32,197 bases of DNA from assembly GCA_021648465.1 (NCBI GenBank), contig JAKISR010000022.1, positions 1-32,197 of the forward strand. The letters run 5' to 3'. This DNA is from Sulfurimonas sp. GTDB lineage: Bacteria; Campylobacterota; Campylobacteria; Campylobacterales; Sulfurimonadaceae. The position numbers were made by a program, and so were the translations under genes. Below, in pieces: positions 16,927 through 25,094 of this stretch. How positions within the stretch are numbered: position 1 is the stretch's first letter; each line of letters opens with the position of its first letter. The notes under the pieces are model-generated. The model ran no database searches. It was not told the origin of the DNA and was given only the letters and a program-made list of their open reading frames with translations.

Positions 16927-16932
16927 TATAAT
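16927..16932 (+). promoter_or_regulatory. Predicted -10 box before the REC protein at 16959
   Basis: TATAAT about 26 bases before the ribosome-binding site AGGAGAGG, in the only non-overlapping gap (about 70 bases) of the signalling cluster. It suggests separate transcription of the last regulator. Confidence 0.5.
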
Positions 16933-16958
16933 CATTGATATAGATGAGGAGAGGAATG

Positions 16959-18029
16959 ATGGAATTAAAAGTATTATTAGAGTATACAAAAGATTTACAT
17001 ATACTTTATGTAGAAGATGATATTGAATTACTTGAAGCAACCTCAGAACTATTAAGTAATTATTTCTCAACAATTGAAAAAGCAGTTGATGGACAAGAGG
17101 GTTTAGACAAATATTTAGAATATTTTCAAAATAATGAAAATTATTATGACATAGTTATTACAGATATTAATATGCCAAATCTAAATGGTATAGAGATGAG
17201 TAAAAAGATATATGCGATAAATCCTATACAAAAAATTATCATCACAAGTGCGCATAATGAGGTTAAATTTTTATCAAACGCTATAGAGCTTAACATAGAT
17301 GGTTTTATTACAAAACCAATTGACAATATACAATTAACCAAAGTTATTTATAAAGTATCACAGGCTATTAGTAATCAAAAATTTGTTGACTCATATTTAG
17401 AAGTTATGGAAAACTTAAACCTAGAGTTAGGGGAGCGAAATAAGGAGCTCTTTAATAAAAATGATAAGCTAGAAAAATCTTTACGTGTACTAGATACAAT
17501 GGTTAGTAAAAAGAAACTAACAACACCTGCTAGAGCGGAAAAAAGTATTTTATCTGATGCAGAATTAATAGAAGCACAAATACATGATTTAATAGCTGAT
17601 GATTTATGTGAGTTAAAAGAAATCCACTCTGAAATAGATTTTACTATAATAAAAATTATTCAAAGTGAAGATGAAGTTTCATTAGAATTAATAAAAGAGA
17701 TAGTTAATAAATTTATAAAATATTCTTCCATATTGTCTTTTTATACTTTTTTTAATGAATTAGGTATAGCAATGTCAAAATTTTCAAAAACATTATCGGA
17801 AAACCCATTACCTGAAAATCAAGAAAGTGTTAAAAATATTTTTATGCTTTTAGAGAGTTTTATGTTTGTACTCGGACATTGGCAAGACGATATATCAAAA
17901 AGTGATGGAACAAAAGTTAACTCCTTTGATGCTTCATTGATTAGTGATATGTATACAATTACAAATTTATGGACTCAAAAAGAACCAGAAGATTTTGATG
18001 AAGACTTGGATGATATTTTTGATTTTTAA
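16959..18029 (+). CDS. Response regulator with unknown helical output domain
   Basis: A 356-residue protein. The receiver (about 10-130) has LYVEDD, phosphoacceptor D69 in ITDINMPNLNG, IITSAHNE and FITKPI. It is similar to the receiver of the OmpR-type regulator at 9558, for example in SKKIYAINPIQKI against SKEIYRINPKQKI. A coiled coil (about 145-180) leads into a roughly 150-residue mostly helical domain without a DNA-binding motif (IKEIVNKFIKYSSILSFYTF, FMLLESFMFVLGHWQ) and a very acidic tail (EDFDEDLDDIFDF). Such outputs occur in epsilonproteobacterial regulators; the function is unknown to me. I start at the ATG at 16959, seven bases after AGGAG; ATG 16956 is equally in frame, and ATG 16944 lies before the ribosome site. 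Confidence 0.85.
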   Translation: MELKVLLEYTKDLHILYVEDDIELLEATSELLSNYFSTIEKAVDGQEGLDKYLEYFQNNENYYDIVITDINMPNLNGIEMSKKIYAINPIQKIIITSAHNEVKFLSNAIELNIDGFITKPIDNIQLTKVIYKVSQAISNQKFVDSYLEVMENLNLELGERNKELFNKNDKLEKSLRVLDTMVSKKKLTTPARAEKSILSDAELIEAQIHDLIADDLCELKEIHSEIDFTIIKIIQSEDEVSLELIKEIVNKFIKYSSILSFYTFFNELGIAMSKFSKTLSENPLPENQESVKNIFMLLESFMFVLGHWQDDISKSDGTKVNSFDASLISDMYTITNLWTQKEPEDFDEDLDDIFDF

Positions 18030-18056
18030 ATTAAATTAATAGATGTAGGGATAATA

Positions 18057-18437
18057 TTGAAAATAGCTGTAGAGTGTAAGTCACCGTTAATGCAAAAATC
18101 GTTAGAGCTTTTTTTAGATAATCATCTTAGTTCTTTAAAGCATTGTGATATTGTTTTAGAAGATATTAAATCTGATGATAGTAGGAGTTTTTTTATATCT
18201 AGTAGTAGTGAAGCTGATCTAATTAAACCATTTTCAAAATCACAATTAATTTTGGCACTTGAAAAAAGATATGAAAGTATATATAAAGATCCAAAACAAA
18301 CATTAAATATACAAAAGAAAAAATTAAATAAAAATGTTGATTTGGATTTTGATATTTTAGAAAAACGTATTAATTCTTTAACTGCAGAGTATCAAAATAA
18401 TATTTTAAAAGTAATAAAAGCTTTTTATGAAGAATAA
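18057..18437 (+). CDS. Small protein resembling a degenerate receiver domain (Cj1460-like position)
   Basis: A 126-residue protein starting at TTG with AGGG six bases upstream. The first part alternates strand and helix (MKIAVECKSPLMQKSLELFL), and the segment ending in LIKPFSKSQLILALEKRYE looks like the last strand and helix of a response-regulator receiver, including the KP pair. No acidic pair or phosphoacceptor aspartate sits where expected, so it would be a pseudo-receiver. The C-terminal 40 residues are a helical tail (DFDILEKRINSLTAEYQNNI). From memory, the equivalent place before the rsmD-like gene and flgI in C. jejuni holds Cj1460, of unknown function. It overlaps rsmD by 11 bases, so a link to that gene or to motility is plausible. 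Confidence 0.7.
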   Translation: MKIAVECKSPLMQKSLELFLDNHLSSLKHCDIVLEDIKSDDSRSFFISSSSEADLIKPFSKSQLILALEKRYESIYKDPKQTLNIQKKKLNKNVDLDFDILEKRINSLTAEYQNNILKVIKAFYEE

Positions 18438-19017
18438 AGAGATAACAAAAAAAATAATTTCTGGAAAATTTAAAAATAAAATCTTAAAACTTCCATCAAA
18501 AAATACAACAAGAACATCAAAATCTATAGTCTTGGAATCTTTTTTTAATACACTTCAGTTTGATATAGTTGATGCAAGTTTTGTGGAATTATTTTCTGGA
18601 AGTGGCTCCATTGGGCTTGAGGCACTAAGTCGTGGTGCAAAAAATATTATGTTTATGGAAAAAAATGCAGAAGCACTTAAAATATTAAAAGCCAATATTG
18701 AGCAAACTGATCCAAATGCTTGTGAAGTTTTTGCTGGAGATAGTTTTGTAAATATTAAGAGTGTTATAAAAGTATTAGATAAAAATGATGAATCAGCTTA
18801 TTTCTATGTTGATCCACCTTTTAACATAAGAGAAGGGATGGAAAATATTTACAATAAAACTATACAAATGATAGCTTTTTTGCCAAAAGAGAGAGTAAAG
18901 CTAATAATAATAGAGCATATGAGCTCTTTAAAGCTAGAAGATAAAATAGGACCATATAATATAAAAAAATCTAAAAAATTTGGAAATACTACTCTAACAT
19001 ATTATCAAAGTAATTAG
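18427..19017 (+). CDS. rsmD: RsmD-like 16S rRNA guanine-N2 methyltransferase
   Basis: A 196-residue class I methyltransferase. N-terminal SGKFKNKILKLPS with TRTSKSIVLESFFNTL matches the RsmD substrate-binding start. The S-adenosylmethionine site is VELFSGSGSIGLEALSRGA (motif I) and FMEKN ends the second strand. The catalytic motif is YFYVDPPFN (DPPF, in the place of NPPY/DPPF of base methylases). RsmD methylates G966 of 16S rRNA in E. coli. The C. jejuni homologue Cj1461 has been described as a DNA methyltransferase affecting motility, so the substrate here is not certain. It is embedded before flgI and overlaps the preceding gene. Confidence 0.88.
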   Translation: MKNKEITKKIISGKFKNKILKLPSKNTTRTSKSIVLESFFNTLQFDIVDASFVELFSGSGSIGLEALSRGAKNIMFMEKNAEALKILKANIEQTDPNACEVFAGDSFVNIKSVIKVLDKNDESAYFYVDPPFNIREGMENIYNKTIQMIAFLPKERVKLIIIEHMSSLKLEDKIGPYNIKKSKKFGNTTLTYYQSN

Positions 19018-19018
19018 A

Positions 19019-19036
19019 TTGGAATAATTATTGCTT
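19019..19036 (+). promoter_or_regulatory. Sigma-54 (RpoN) promoter of flgI
   Basis: TTGGAATAATTATTGCTT: the -24 GG (19021-19022) and -12 GC (19033-19034) are exactly ten bases apart, and the flanks match the epsilonproteobacterial form TTGGAAC-N-TTGCTT with one change. It lies 27 bases before the flgI ATG. RpoN with FlgR drives rod, ring and hook genes in this phylum. Confidence 0.8.
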
Positions 19037-19063
19037 ATTTATAAGCTAGATTAAGGATTAGTT

Positions 19064-20110
19064 ATGAGAACTTTTATTTTATTTTTACTTATCTGTTCAA
19101 GTGCTTATGCTACAAAGATAATGGATATTGCCAATATCGTTGGTGTTAGAGATAACCATCTCATAGGTTATTCTCTTGTTGTGGGTCTTAAAAAGACTGG
19201 TGATGGAACAACTTCAAAATTTACACTTCAATCAATTGCCAATATGTTAAAAGCTATGAATATAGATATGGAGTCTGTTGATATTAAATCAAAAAATGTT
19301 GCAGCAGTTGTTGTAACAGCAGAACTTGCTCCATTTTCAAGACATGGAGATAAATTTAATATAACTGTTTCATCAATTGGTGATGCAAAATCCTTAGAGG
19401 GCGGCACACTTCTTATGACTCCTTTAAAAGGGGTTGATGGAAAAATTTATGCTCTCGCACAAGGTGCAGTAAGTATAGGTGGACGAAATATAAAGGGTTC
19501 TGGAGTGGATTCACATCCAACAGCAGGACTTATATATAATGGAGGCTTAGTAGAAAGAGAAATTATTATAGATTTATACAATCAAAAATATGTAACACTC
19601 TCTTTAAAAGAGTCAAATTTTAAAAATAGTGTTTCTATTCAAAAAGCATTGAATTTACATTATAGTACTCAAGTAGCGGTTGCAATGGATTCTAGAACTA
19701 TAAAATTAAAAAAACCAGAAAATAAAAGTATGATAGAGTTTTTAGCAGAGATCCAAGATATAGAGATTCAATATACAGTAAAAAATAGAATAGTCATAAA
19801 TGAAAGAACAGGAACTATAATCTCTGGTGTAGGGATTAAAATAAAACCAATAATTATGACTCATGGTGATATAACAATAAAAATTACAGAGCAAGATGAA
19901 TTAAGTAGGCCTAGCGGCTCACAAGTAGTAGATGAAAATATGATTATAGGATTAAATGAAAATGAATTATATACAAAAAAAGGAACCACAACAGTTGCTA
20001 ATTTGGTTCGTTCACTTCATAAAATGGGGGCTACACCAAAAGATGTAATCTCAATTTTAGAAGCAATGAAGAGTGCTGGTAGTATCTCTGCAGAATTAAA
20101 ATTAATTTAA
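19064..20110 (+). CDS. flgI: Flagellar P-ring protein FlgI
   Basis: A 348-residue periplasmic protein that forms the P ring around the flagellar rod in the peptidoglycan layer. A signal peptide (RTFILFLLICSSAYA) is followed by the family start KIMDIANIVGVRDNHLIGYS and LVVGLKKTGDGT. Further family segments are NVAAVVVTAELAPFSRHGD, GGTLLMTPLKGVDGKIYALA and QGAVSIGG, ending with the typical LHKMGATPKDVISILEAMK and AGSISAELKLI. Length is normal. The gene is preceded by a near-perfect sigma-54 promoter and begins the flgI-flgJ-flgM-flgN-flgK block known from Campylobacter. Confidence 0.97.
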   Translation: MRTFILFLLICSSAYATKIMDIANIVGVRDNHLIGYSLVVGLKKTGDGTTSKFTLQSIANMLKAMNIDMESVDIKSKNVAAVVVTAELAPFSRHGDKFNITVSSIGDAKSLEGGTLLMTPLKGVDGKIYALAQGAVSIGGRNIKGSGVDSHPTAGLIYNGGLVEREIIIDLYNQKYVTLSLKESNFKNSVSIQKALNLHYSTQVAVAMDSRTIKLKKPENKSMIEFLAEIQDIEIQYTVKNRIVINERTGTIISGVGIKIKPIIMTHGDITIKITEQDELSRPSGSQVVDENMIIGLNENELYTKKGTTTVANLVRSLHKMGATPKDVISILEAMKSAGSISAELKLI

Positions 20111-20218
20111 ACAAGGAAAATTAAATCTTGCCAATAGGCAAAGATCTAGTGATTAAATAAAAACTGAACTTTAGTTGATGGTGTATTCAGATTTTATGAA
20201 ATATAGGAGGGAAAAATA

Positions 20219-20518
20219 ATGTACGGCTCTAATTCAATTAATATACAAGCTCAGTTTGTGTCTCAACAACATAATATTCCAAAAATTGATGCCATAGATG
20301 ATAATATTGAGTTAAGAAAGCAAACAGATGCTTTTGAATCAGTAATATTAAAAATGCTAATGGATAATGCTATGAAAGATGATAAAAATATTTTTTCACA
20401 ACAGAATGATCCAGGTGATAAAATATACAAATCGATGTATAGAGAAGAATTAGCAAAGGCAAGTGCTGGCGGATTTGGGTTCTCTCAAATGCTTTATGAT
20501 TATTTAAGTCAAAAATAG
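20219..20518 (+). CDS. flgJ: FlgJ-type rod-binding protein, single-domain form
   Basis: A 99-residue protein equivalent to the N-terminal rod-binding/capping half of enterobacterial FlgJ. RKQTDAFESVILKMLMDNAM and YKSMYREELAKASAGGFGFS match the Rod-binding family. The muramidase domain is absent, as is usual in epsilonproteobacteria. A very strong ribosome site (TAGGAGG) precedes the ATG. A small 5-base-pair hairpin (TTGCC/GGCAA, 20128-20141) lies in the 108-base gap after flgI without a T-tract. Confidence 0.9.
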   Translation: MYGSNSINIQAQFVSQQHNIPKIDAIDDNIELRKQTDAFESVILKMLMDNAMKDDKNIFSQQNDPGDKIYKSMYREELAKASAGGFGFSQMLYDYLSQK

Positions 20519-20560
20519 TAAATGAGGCTTTATAAAGTAAAAAATTTCTTTAGAGAAAAA

Positions 20561-20587
20561 TTAATATTTTCTGTTTTATGTCGATAT
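20561..20587 (+). promoter_or_regulatory. Sigma-28 (FliA)-type promoter of flgM
   Basis: The -10 element GTCGATAT (20580-20587) is close to the FliA consensus GCCGATAA. Eleven bases upstream lies TTAATATT (20561-20568), a weak match to TAAAGTTT. It sits about 47 bases before the flgM start, where FliA autoregulation of its own anti-sigma factor is expected. Confidence 0.6.
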
Positions 20588-20633
20588 AGTTGTATAGGTT
20601 AAAACTGATTTACATAAGAGAAAAGGAATAATG

Positions 20634-20837
20634 ATGATTTCACAAATCAATAATGCGTCTATTAAAAGTACATATACTAATAGTCTCGCTGAAAATAAAG
20701 AAGTTTCACAAAAGTCTAGTGTTACTAAGCAAGGTGATACAAGTAAGGTTGAGCAGATTAAAGAAGCTCTTGAATCTGGAGAATATAAAATCAACATAGA
20801 AGCTCTTTCTAAAAAAATAGCTGAAGAGTTGATGTAG
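20634..20837 (+). CDS. flgM: Anti-sigma-28 factor FlgM
   Basis: A 67-residue cytoplasmic inhibitor of FliA that delays late flagellar genes. The N-terminal half is disordered in character (polar, Ser/Thr/Lys-rich). The C-terminal half carries the sigma-28-binding motif KVEQIKEALESGEYKINIEA followed by LSKKIAEEL, the hallmark of the family. Two ATGs are adjacent (20631, 20634). The second has better spacing from AAGGA. The gene is followed directly by flgN and flgK and is preceded by a FliA-type promoter. Confidence 0.93.
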   Translation: MISQINNASIKSTYTNSLAENKEVSQKSSVTKQGDTSKVEQIKEALESGEYKINIEALSKKIAEELM

Positions 20838-20864
20838 GTTATAAATAAAGTTAAGGATGAAATT

Positions 20865-21293
20865 ATGCTATCTTATCATTTACAAAGTGCTCTAAGCGAT
20901 TTAAGAGATTTAATAAAAATTACAGAGTCAGACGTAGAAGATATAAAAGTGGCTAAAAATGATCCTCAATTTGAAAGACTTGCTCTTAAAGAGGAAAAAC
21001 TAAAAAGTTTTGAATCTAAAAAAGCGATGATAGATCACGAGATTTCCTCACTTATGAGTGCTAATCCAGATTTAGATTTGCCCTTACTTTTAAATAAAGA
21101 ACAACATAATTATTTAGATCAATTAAAAGAAGAATTATCAAATCTTCGAGATGTTAATAAAAAATATGCAAGATTAGTTTTAACAGTTAGTAATTTATAC
21201 AATTCTTTTTTAGAGAAATTAGTTCCTACGGAGATGCAAGGTTATAAAAAAGTTGCATCTAAGGATCCATCTATTTTGGAAGTAAGAGTGTAG
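20865..21293 (+). CDS. flgN: FlgN-like flagellar export chaperone
   Basis: A 142-residue all-helical protein (long amphipathic helices such as HLQSALSDLRDLIKITESDV and QLKEELSNLRDVNKKYARLV) of the length expected for FlgN, which escorts hook-filament junction proteins to the export gate. Sequence identity within this family is low, so the call rests mainly on the place between flgM and flgK, the same as in C. jejuni. The flgK ATG begins immediately after the stop codon. Confidence 0.8.
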   Translation: MLSYHLQSALSDLRDLIKITESDVEDIKVAKNDPQFERLALKEEKLKSFESKKAMIDHEISSLMSANPDLDLPLLLNKEQHNYLDQLKEELSNLRDVNKKYARLVLTVSNLYNSFLEKLVPTEMQGYKKVASKDPSILEVRV

Positions 21294-21294
21294 T

Positions 21295-23175
21295 ATGGCT
21301 TCTATATTTAACACATTAAATATTGGATATAGTGGACTTGTCGCGGCACAAGCAGGTGTGAGTACAGCCAGTCATAATATAACTAATGCTGAAAGTGAAG
21401 GCTATACAAGGCAAAGAGTTGTTACAGCGGCTGCAACACCAATATTTTCAAAACCTGGCAATATTGGTAATGGTGCGGTAATTACAGATATTGCAAGAAT
21501 TTTTGATAATTTTGTATATGATAGATACACTGCTCTCTCAGCTGATAAAGAATATTCAGATTTTATGGAAAATACATTAAATGAATTATCAACATATTTT
21601 CCAGAAATAGATGAAGTTGGAATTAAAGCTGATTTAAAAGAATACTATACGATGTGGCAAAGTTTTTCTGATAATCCTGATAATAATTCAATAAAATTAG
21701 CACTTGCAAAGCAAACAGAAATATTGTCGCAAAGTTTAGCAAATACTCAAAGTAAAATAGTAGATCTTCAGGCAACAATAAATAATCAATTATTAGTAAA
21801 TGTCAATGAAATTAATTCACTTGCAAAAGAATTAGCAAATTTAAATGTATCTATAGAGTTAGCAGAAGCAGGAGATGGATTTACAGCAAGTGATTTAAGA
21901 GATAAAAGAAATTTAATAGAAAAAGACTTAGCTAGACTTATTGGTGCTGAATCACATGTTGGGAACATTACTTCAAACATAGGAATAAACAGTTCTTCAA
22001 ATATTGCAACTGAGAGTTATACACTTAGTGTAGGGGGTTTTAATATTGTTGATGGTTCTTCATATCATCCTATACATATTAGTAATGAAAAAAATGCAAA
22101 TGGTTTTTATGAATTATCATATGAGAGACAAGATGGGGTATTAATCCCTATGGATGAAAGTATAAATAATGGTAGAGTTGGTGCTATTTTAGAGTTACGT
22201 GGTGGTAAAATTGATGATACAACGGGTATTCCTTCTACTGGAGTACTCCAAAATGTTATAACTCAAATGGATTCATTTGCGTCAACATTAATTGAATCAA
22301 CAAATAATCTTTATGCAGCAGGTTCAACTACAAGAATGGAGTCAAATACATTAAATATTAATGCAACAGATTCTATACTATCATCTTCGTTAAATATAAA
22401 AGCTGGTGCGTTTGATATAGTAATTTATGATATTGATGGAAATATTACAGCAAGAAGAACAATCGATATTAATAGTGCTACAACAATGACTGGTATAGCA
22501 GGCTCAAACTCTATTGAGGGACAACTTGCAATTTCTAGTGATGATAATAGTGATGGAAATGCTACAAATGATATAGATGATTTTTTACAATTTAATTGGG
22601 CATCTTATAGTACAGGAGGTAGTGGACTTGAATTTGTTATGGATTCAGCTGCTGCTGCAAAAGGGTATAGATTTTCAATAGAAGACAATTTAAAAACATC
22701 TGATTTTAATTCAGGATCAAATTTTGCAGGTGCACTTGGTTTAAGTAGATTTTTTGATGGTGACAATGCTCAAAATATAAATTTGAACTTTAATTTAAGA
22801 GATAACCCAACAAAGATTACAGCTGGAACTGCTCCTATAACAGGAGATAATACACTCTCTTTCAGTATGATTCAACAACAATTTGAGAAATATGAATTTG
22901 CTGTAGGAAATGTTAAGTACGAGACTACAATGTATGGAATGTTTGATGTTATAGCAACTAATGTTGGTATAACAACAAATCAAGCAATTTTAAATAATCA
23001 AACTGTAACAGCTCAATTTAATGCTACAGAGCTAGAGTACTCTTCTGTTTCTAAGGTAAGTATTGATGAAGAACTTACCAATCTTATTAAATATCAAACG
23101 GCGTATGGAGCCGCTTCTAAGATTATAACTACAATTGACCAAATGATGCAAACACTTCTTGGAATTAAGCAATAG
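21295..23175 (+). CDS. flgK: Flagellar hook-filament junction protein FlgK (HAP1)
   Basis: A 626-residue secreted protein linking hook and filament. The N-terminal D0 segment (SIFNTLNIGYSGLVAAQAGV, then STASHNITNAESEGYTRQRV) and the C-terminal D0 helix (SIDEELTNLIKYQTAYGAAS, then KIITTIDQMMQTLLGIKQ) are canonical. The middle is variable and rich in Asn, Ser and Thr, as expected for the surface-exposed domains. There is no signal peptide, consistent with export by the flagellar type III apparatus. It is the last gene of the flagellar block. Confidence 0.96.
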   Translation: MASIFNTLNIGYSGLVAAQAGVSTASHNITNAESEGYTRQRVVTAAATPIFSKPGNIGNGAVITDIARIFDNFVYDRYTALSADKEYSDFMENTLNELSTYFPEIDEVGIKADLKEYYTMWQSFSDNPDNNSIKLALAKQTEILSQSLANTQSKIVDLQATINNQLLVNVNEINSLAKELANLNVSIELAEAGDGFTASDLRDKRNLIEKDLARLIGAESHVGNITSNIGINSSSNIATESYTLSVGGFNIVDGSSYHPIHISNEKNANGFYELSYERQDGVLIPMDESINNGRVGAILELRGGKIDDTTGIPSTGVLQNVITQMDSFASTLIESTNNLYAAGSTTRMESNTLNINATDSILSSSLNIKAGAFDIVIYDIDGNITARRTIDINSATTMTGIAGSNSIEGQLAISSDDNSDGNATNDIDDFLQFNWASYSTGGSGLEFVMDSAAAAKGYRFSIEDNLKTSDFNSGSNFAGALGLSRFFDGDNAQNINLNFNLRDNPTKITAGTAPITGDNTLSFSMIQQQFEKYEFAVGNVKYETTMYGMFDVIATNVGITTNQAILNNQTVTAQFNATELEYSSVSKVSIDEELTNLIKYQTAYGAASKIITTIDQMMQTLLGIKQ

Positions 23176-23183
23176 CTAAGAAT

Positions 23184-23981
23184 ATGCCTAAGTTTAGTAT
23201 ATTTATACTCATATTTATTTTTTCATTTTCATTTTTTGGTTCTTTTTTTTATTCAATAGATGCATACTCACTTCAAAGTGCAAAAATACTACTTTCTCCT
23301 TCAATTGAACACCTACTTGGTACGGATAGATTGGGTAGAGACATACTCGCTAGATTAATGGAGGGTGGTAAAATCTCACTTATCATTGGTGTTGGAAGTG
23401 CATTTATTGCCTCAATAATAGGATTGATTTTAGGTTCTATGGCTGGATATTTTCGAGGAAACACCGATAAAGCTTTTATAATCACAGTAGATCTTTTTTT
23501 AACATTTCCAACATTTTTTCTTCTTTTAGCACTTGTAAGTTATGTAAATGCTTCTGCCTGGGTTTTAATTGTTGTTATTTCTATTACAGGTTGGATGACA
23601 ACCGCTCGCTTAATCCGTTCAGAGAGTTTTCAAATCACATCACAACCATATATAAAGATATTAAATATTGCAAAAGTGAGTAGGTTAAAAATTCTTTTTA
23701 AATATTATGCACCTATTTTAGCTCCTATTTATTTTGTTAGTTTTACTTTTGGAGTTGGTGGAGCTATTTTAGCTGAATCAGGTCTTAGTTTTTTAGGTCT
23801 TGGGATTGTTGCACCACAAATAAGTTGGGGTACAATTTTAAGTGGTGGAAAAGAAGTTATAGAGATTGCATGGTGGGTTAGTTTTTTCCCAGGGTTGATG
23901 ATATTTTTAATTACATTTTCTTTAATTAATATCTCAAATTATCTGCAACAATTAACAAATCAAAAACAGATTCAAAATTAA
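23184..23981 (+). CDS. DppC/OppC-type ABC transporter permease
   Basis: A 265-residue inner-membrane permease of the peptide/nickel ABC transporter class. The family start HLLGTDRLGRDILARLMEGG is present, followed by GVGSAFIASIIGLILGSMAG. The ATPase-contact (EAA-type) loop follows, and the segment ILAESGLSFLGLGIVAPQIS, then WGTILSGG, is characteristic. About six transmembrane helices are visible. Partner genes (a DppB-type permease, ATPase and binding protein) are absent on both sides, so the complex must be completed from elsewhere. The gene starts only eight bases after flgK and may be read through from the flagellar operon. Confidence 0.9.
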   Translation: MPKFSIFILIFIFSFSFFGSFFYSIDAYSLQSAKILLSPSIEHLLGTDRLGRDILARLMEGGKISLIIGVGSAFIASIIGLILGSMAGYFRGNTDKAFIITVDLFLTFPTFFLLLALVSYVNASAWVLIVVISITGWMTTARLIRSESFQITSQPYIKILNIAKVSRLKILFKYYAPILAPIYFVSFTFGVGGAILAESGLSFLGLGIVAPQISWGTILSGGKEVIEIAWWVSFFPGLMIFLITFSLINISNYLQQLTNQKQIQN

Positions 23982-23992
23982 GGAACTTAGTG

Positions 23993-25039
23993 ATGCAACA
24001 AAAAAAGATAGGATATTACTTTATAGTTATGGCAAGTGTAGTTATTGTTTTAGCTGGTGCTAAGGTTGCTTCAGAGATTATAGTTCCTTTTCTTTTATCT
24101 CTTTTTATAGCAATTATTCTATCCCCTTCGTATAATTTTTTTAATAAAAAAGGATTACCTAATTTTCTGTCTTTAACTATAGTTATTATAATATTTATAG
24201 TTTTTATTTTGTTAGTTGCGAAACTAATTGGCTCTTCAGCACAAGAGTTTAGCTCAAATATAGATTTTTATAATCAACAGCTTATAAGTATTTTTACCAC
24301 TTTTACAGCTTATGTTACAAAGATAGGTATAGAAATTCCTTTTGAGGATATATCAAATATCATAAATATAAAGCAAATTATGAATTTTTCTACAACCCTG
24401 ATTAAAAGTATAGGTTCTTTACTTGCAAATGGTTTTGTAATACTTTTAACTGTTATATTTATGATATTGGAGTCAAAATATTTTATAAAAAAATTAGAAT
24501 ATGTAAGTCTTAAATCATTATCTGTAAGTCATGCAGGTGAGATAATGAATCAAATTAAAGAGTATATGGTTTTAAAAGCTCTGATATCTCTGTTAACTGG
24601 TTTTATTATATGGATAGTCTTAACTTTAGTAGGAACAGATTATGCATTTTTATGGGCAACATTGGCATTTTTATTAAATTTTATTCCAAATATAGGTTCA
24701 ATTATAGCCGCTGTACCAGCTGTGCTTTTAACACTTATTCAGTTAGGTGGTATGAGTGCTTTAATAGTTGGGATAACATATATGATAGTAAATATTGTAA
24801 TAGGTTCAATAATAGAGCCAAAGATTATGGGAAAAGGTTTGGGATTATCAACATTAGTGGTATTTTTATCATTAATTTTTTGGGGTTGGTTATTTGGAAT
24901 GATTGGAATGTTACTCTCAATCCCACTTACTATAATGGCAAAAATAATTTTTAATGCAAATGAGAATACAAAATGGATTGCTGTATTTCTTGGAACAGGG
25001 GAAAGCCTTTCTAATTCAAAGAAACTAAATATACAATAA
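23993..25039 (+). CDS. AI-2E family membrane transporter
   Basis: A 348-residue protein of the AI-2E (UPF0118, TqsA/YhhT/PerM) family. The N-terminal helices (GYYFIVMASVVIVLAGAKVA, IIVPFLLSLFIAIILSP), the soluble loop, and the conserved C-terminal half are present. The latter includes ATLAFLLNFIPNIGSIIAAV, GSIIEPKIMGKGLGLSTLVV and FLSLIFWGWLFGMIGMLLSI. Seven or eight membrane helices are seen. Substrates of the family vary (autoinducer-2 export, sodium/proton exchange, unknown). I use the ATG at 23993, eight bases after AAGGA; a GTG lies one codon upstream. Confidence 0.92.
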   Translation: MQQKKIGYYFIVMASVVIVLAGAKVASEIIVPFLLSLFIAIILSPSYNFFNKKGLPNFLSLTIVIIIFIVFILLVAKLIGSSAQEFSSNIDFYNQQLISIFTTFTAYVTKIGIEIPFEDISNIINIKQIMNFSTTLIKSIGSLLANGFVILLTVIFMILESKYFIKKLEYVSLKSLSVSHAGEIMNQIKEYMVLKALISLLTGFIIWIVLTLVGTDYAFLWATLAFLLNFIPNIGSIIAAVPAVLLTLIQLGGMSALIVGITYMIVNIVIGSIIEPKIMGKGLGLSTLVVFLSLIFWGWLFGMIGMLLSIPLTIMAKIIFNANENTKWIAVFLGTGESLSNSKKLNIQ

Positions 25040-25094
25040 GTGAGATAAAAGAGCAAACTAGATATACTTCTCTCATATTTATGTAGGATAACTT

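Noticed and set aside
20128..20141. Terminator between flgI and flgJ
   Set aside because: The stem is five base pairs and is not followed by a T run.
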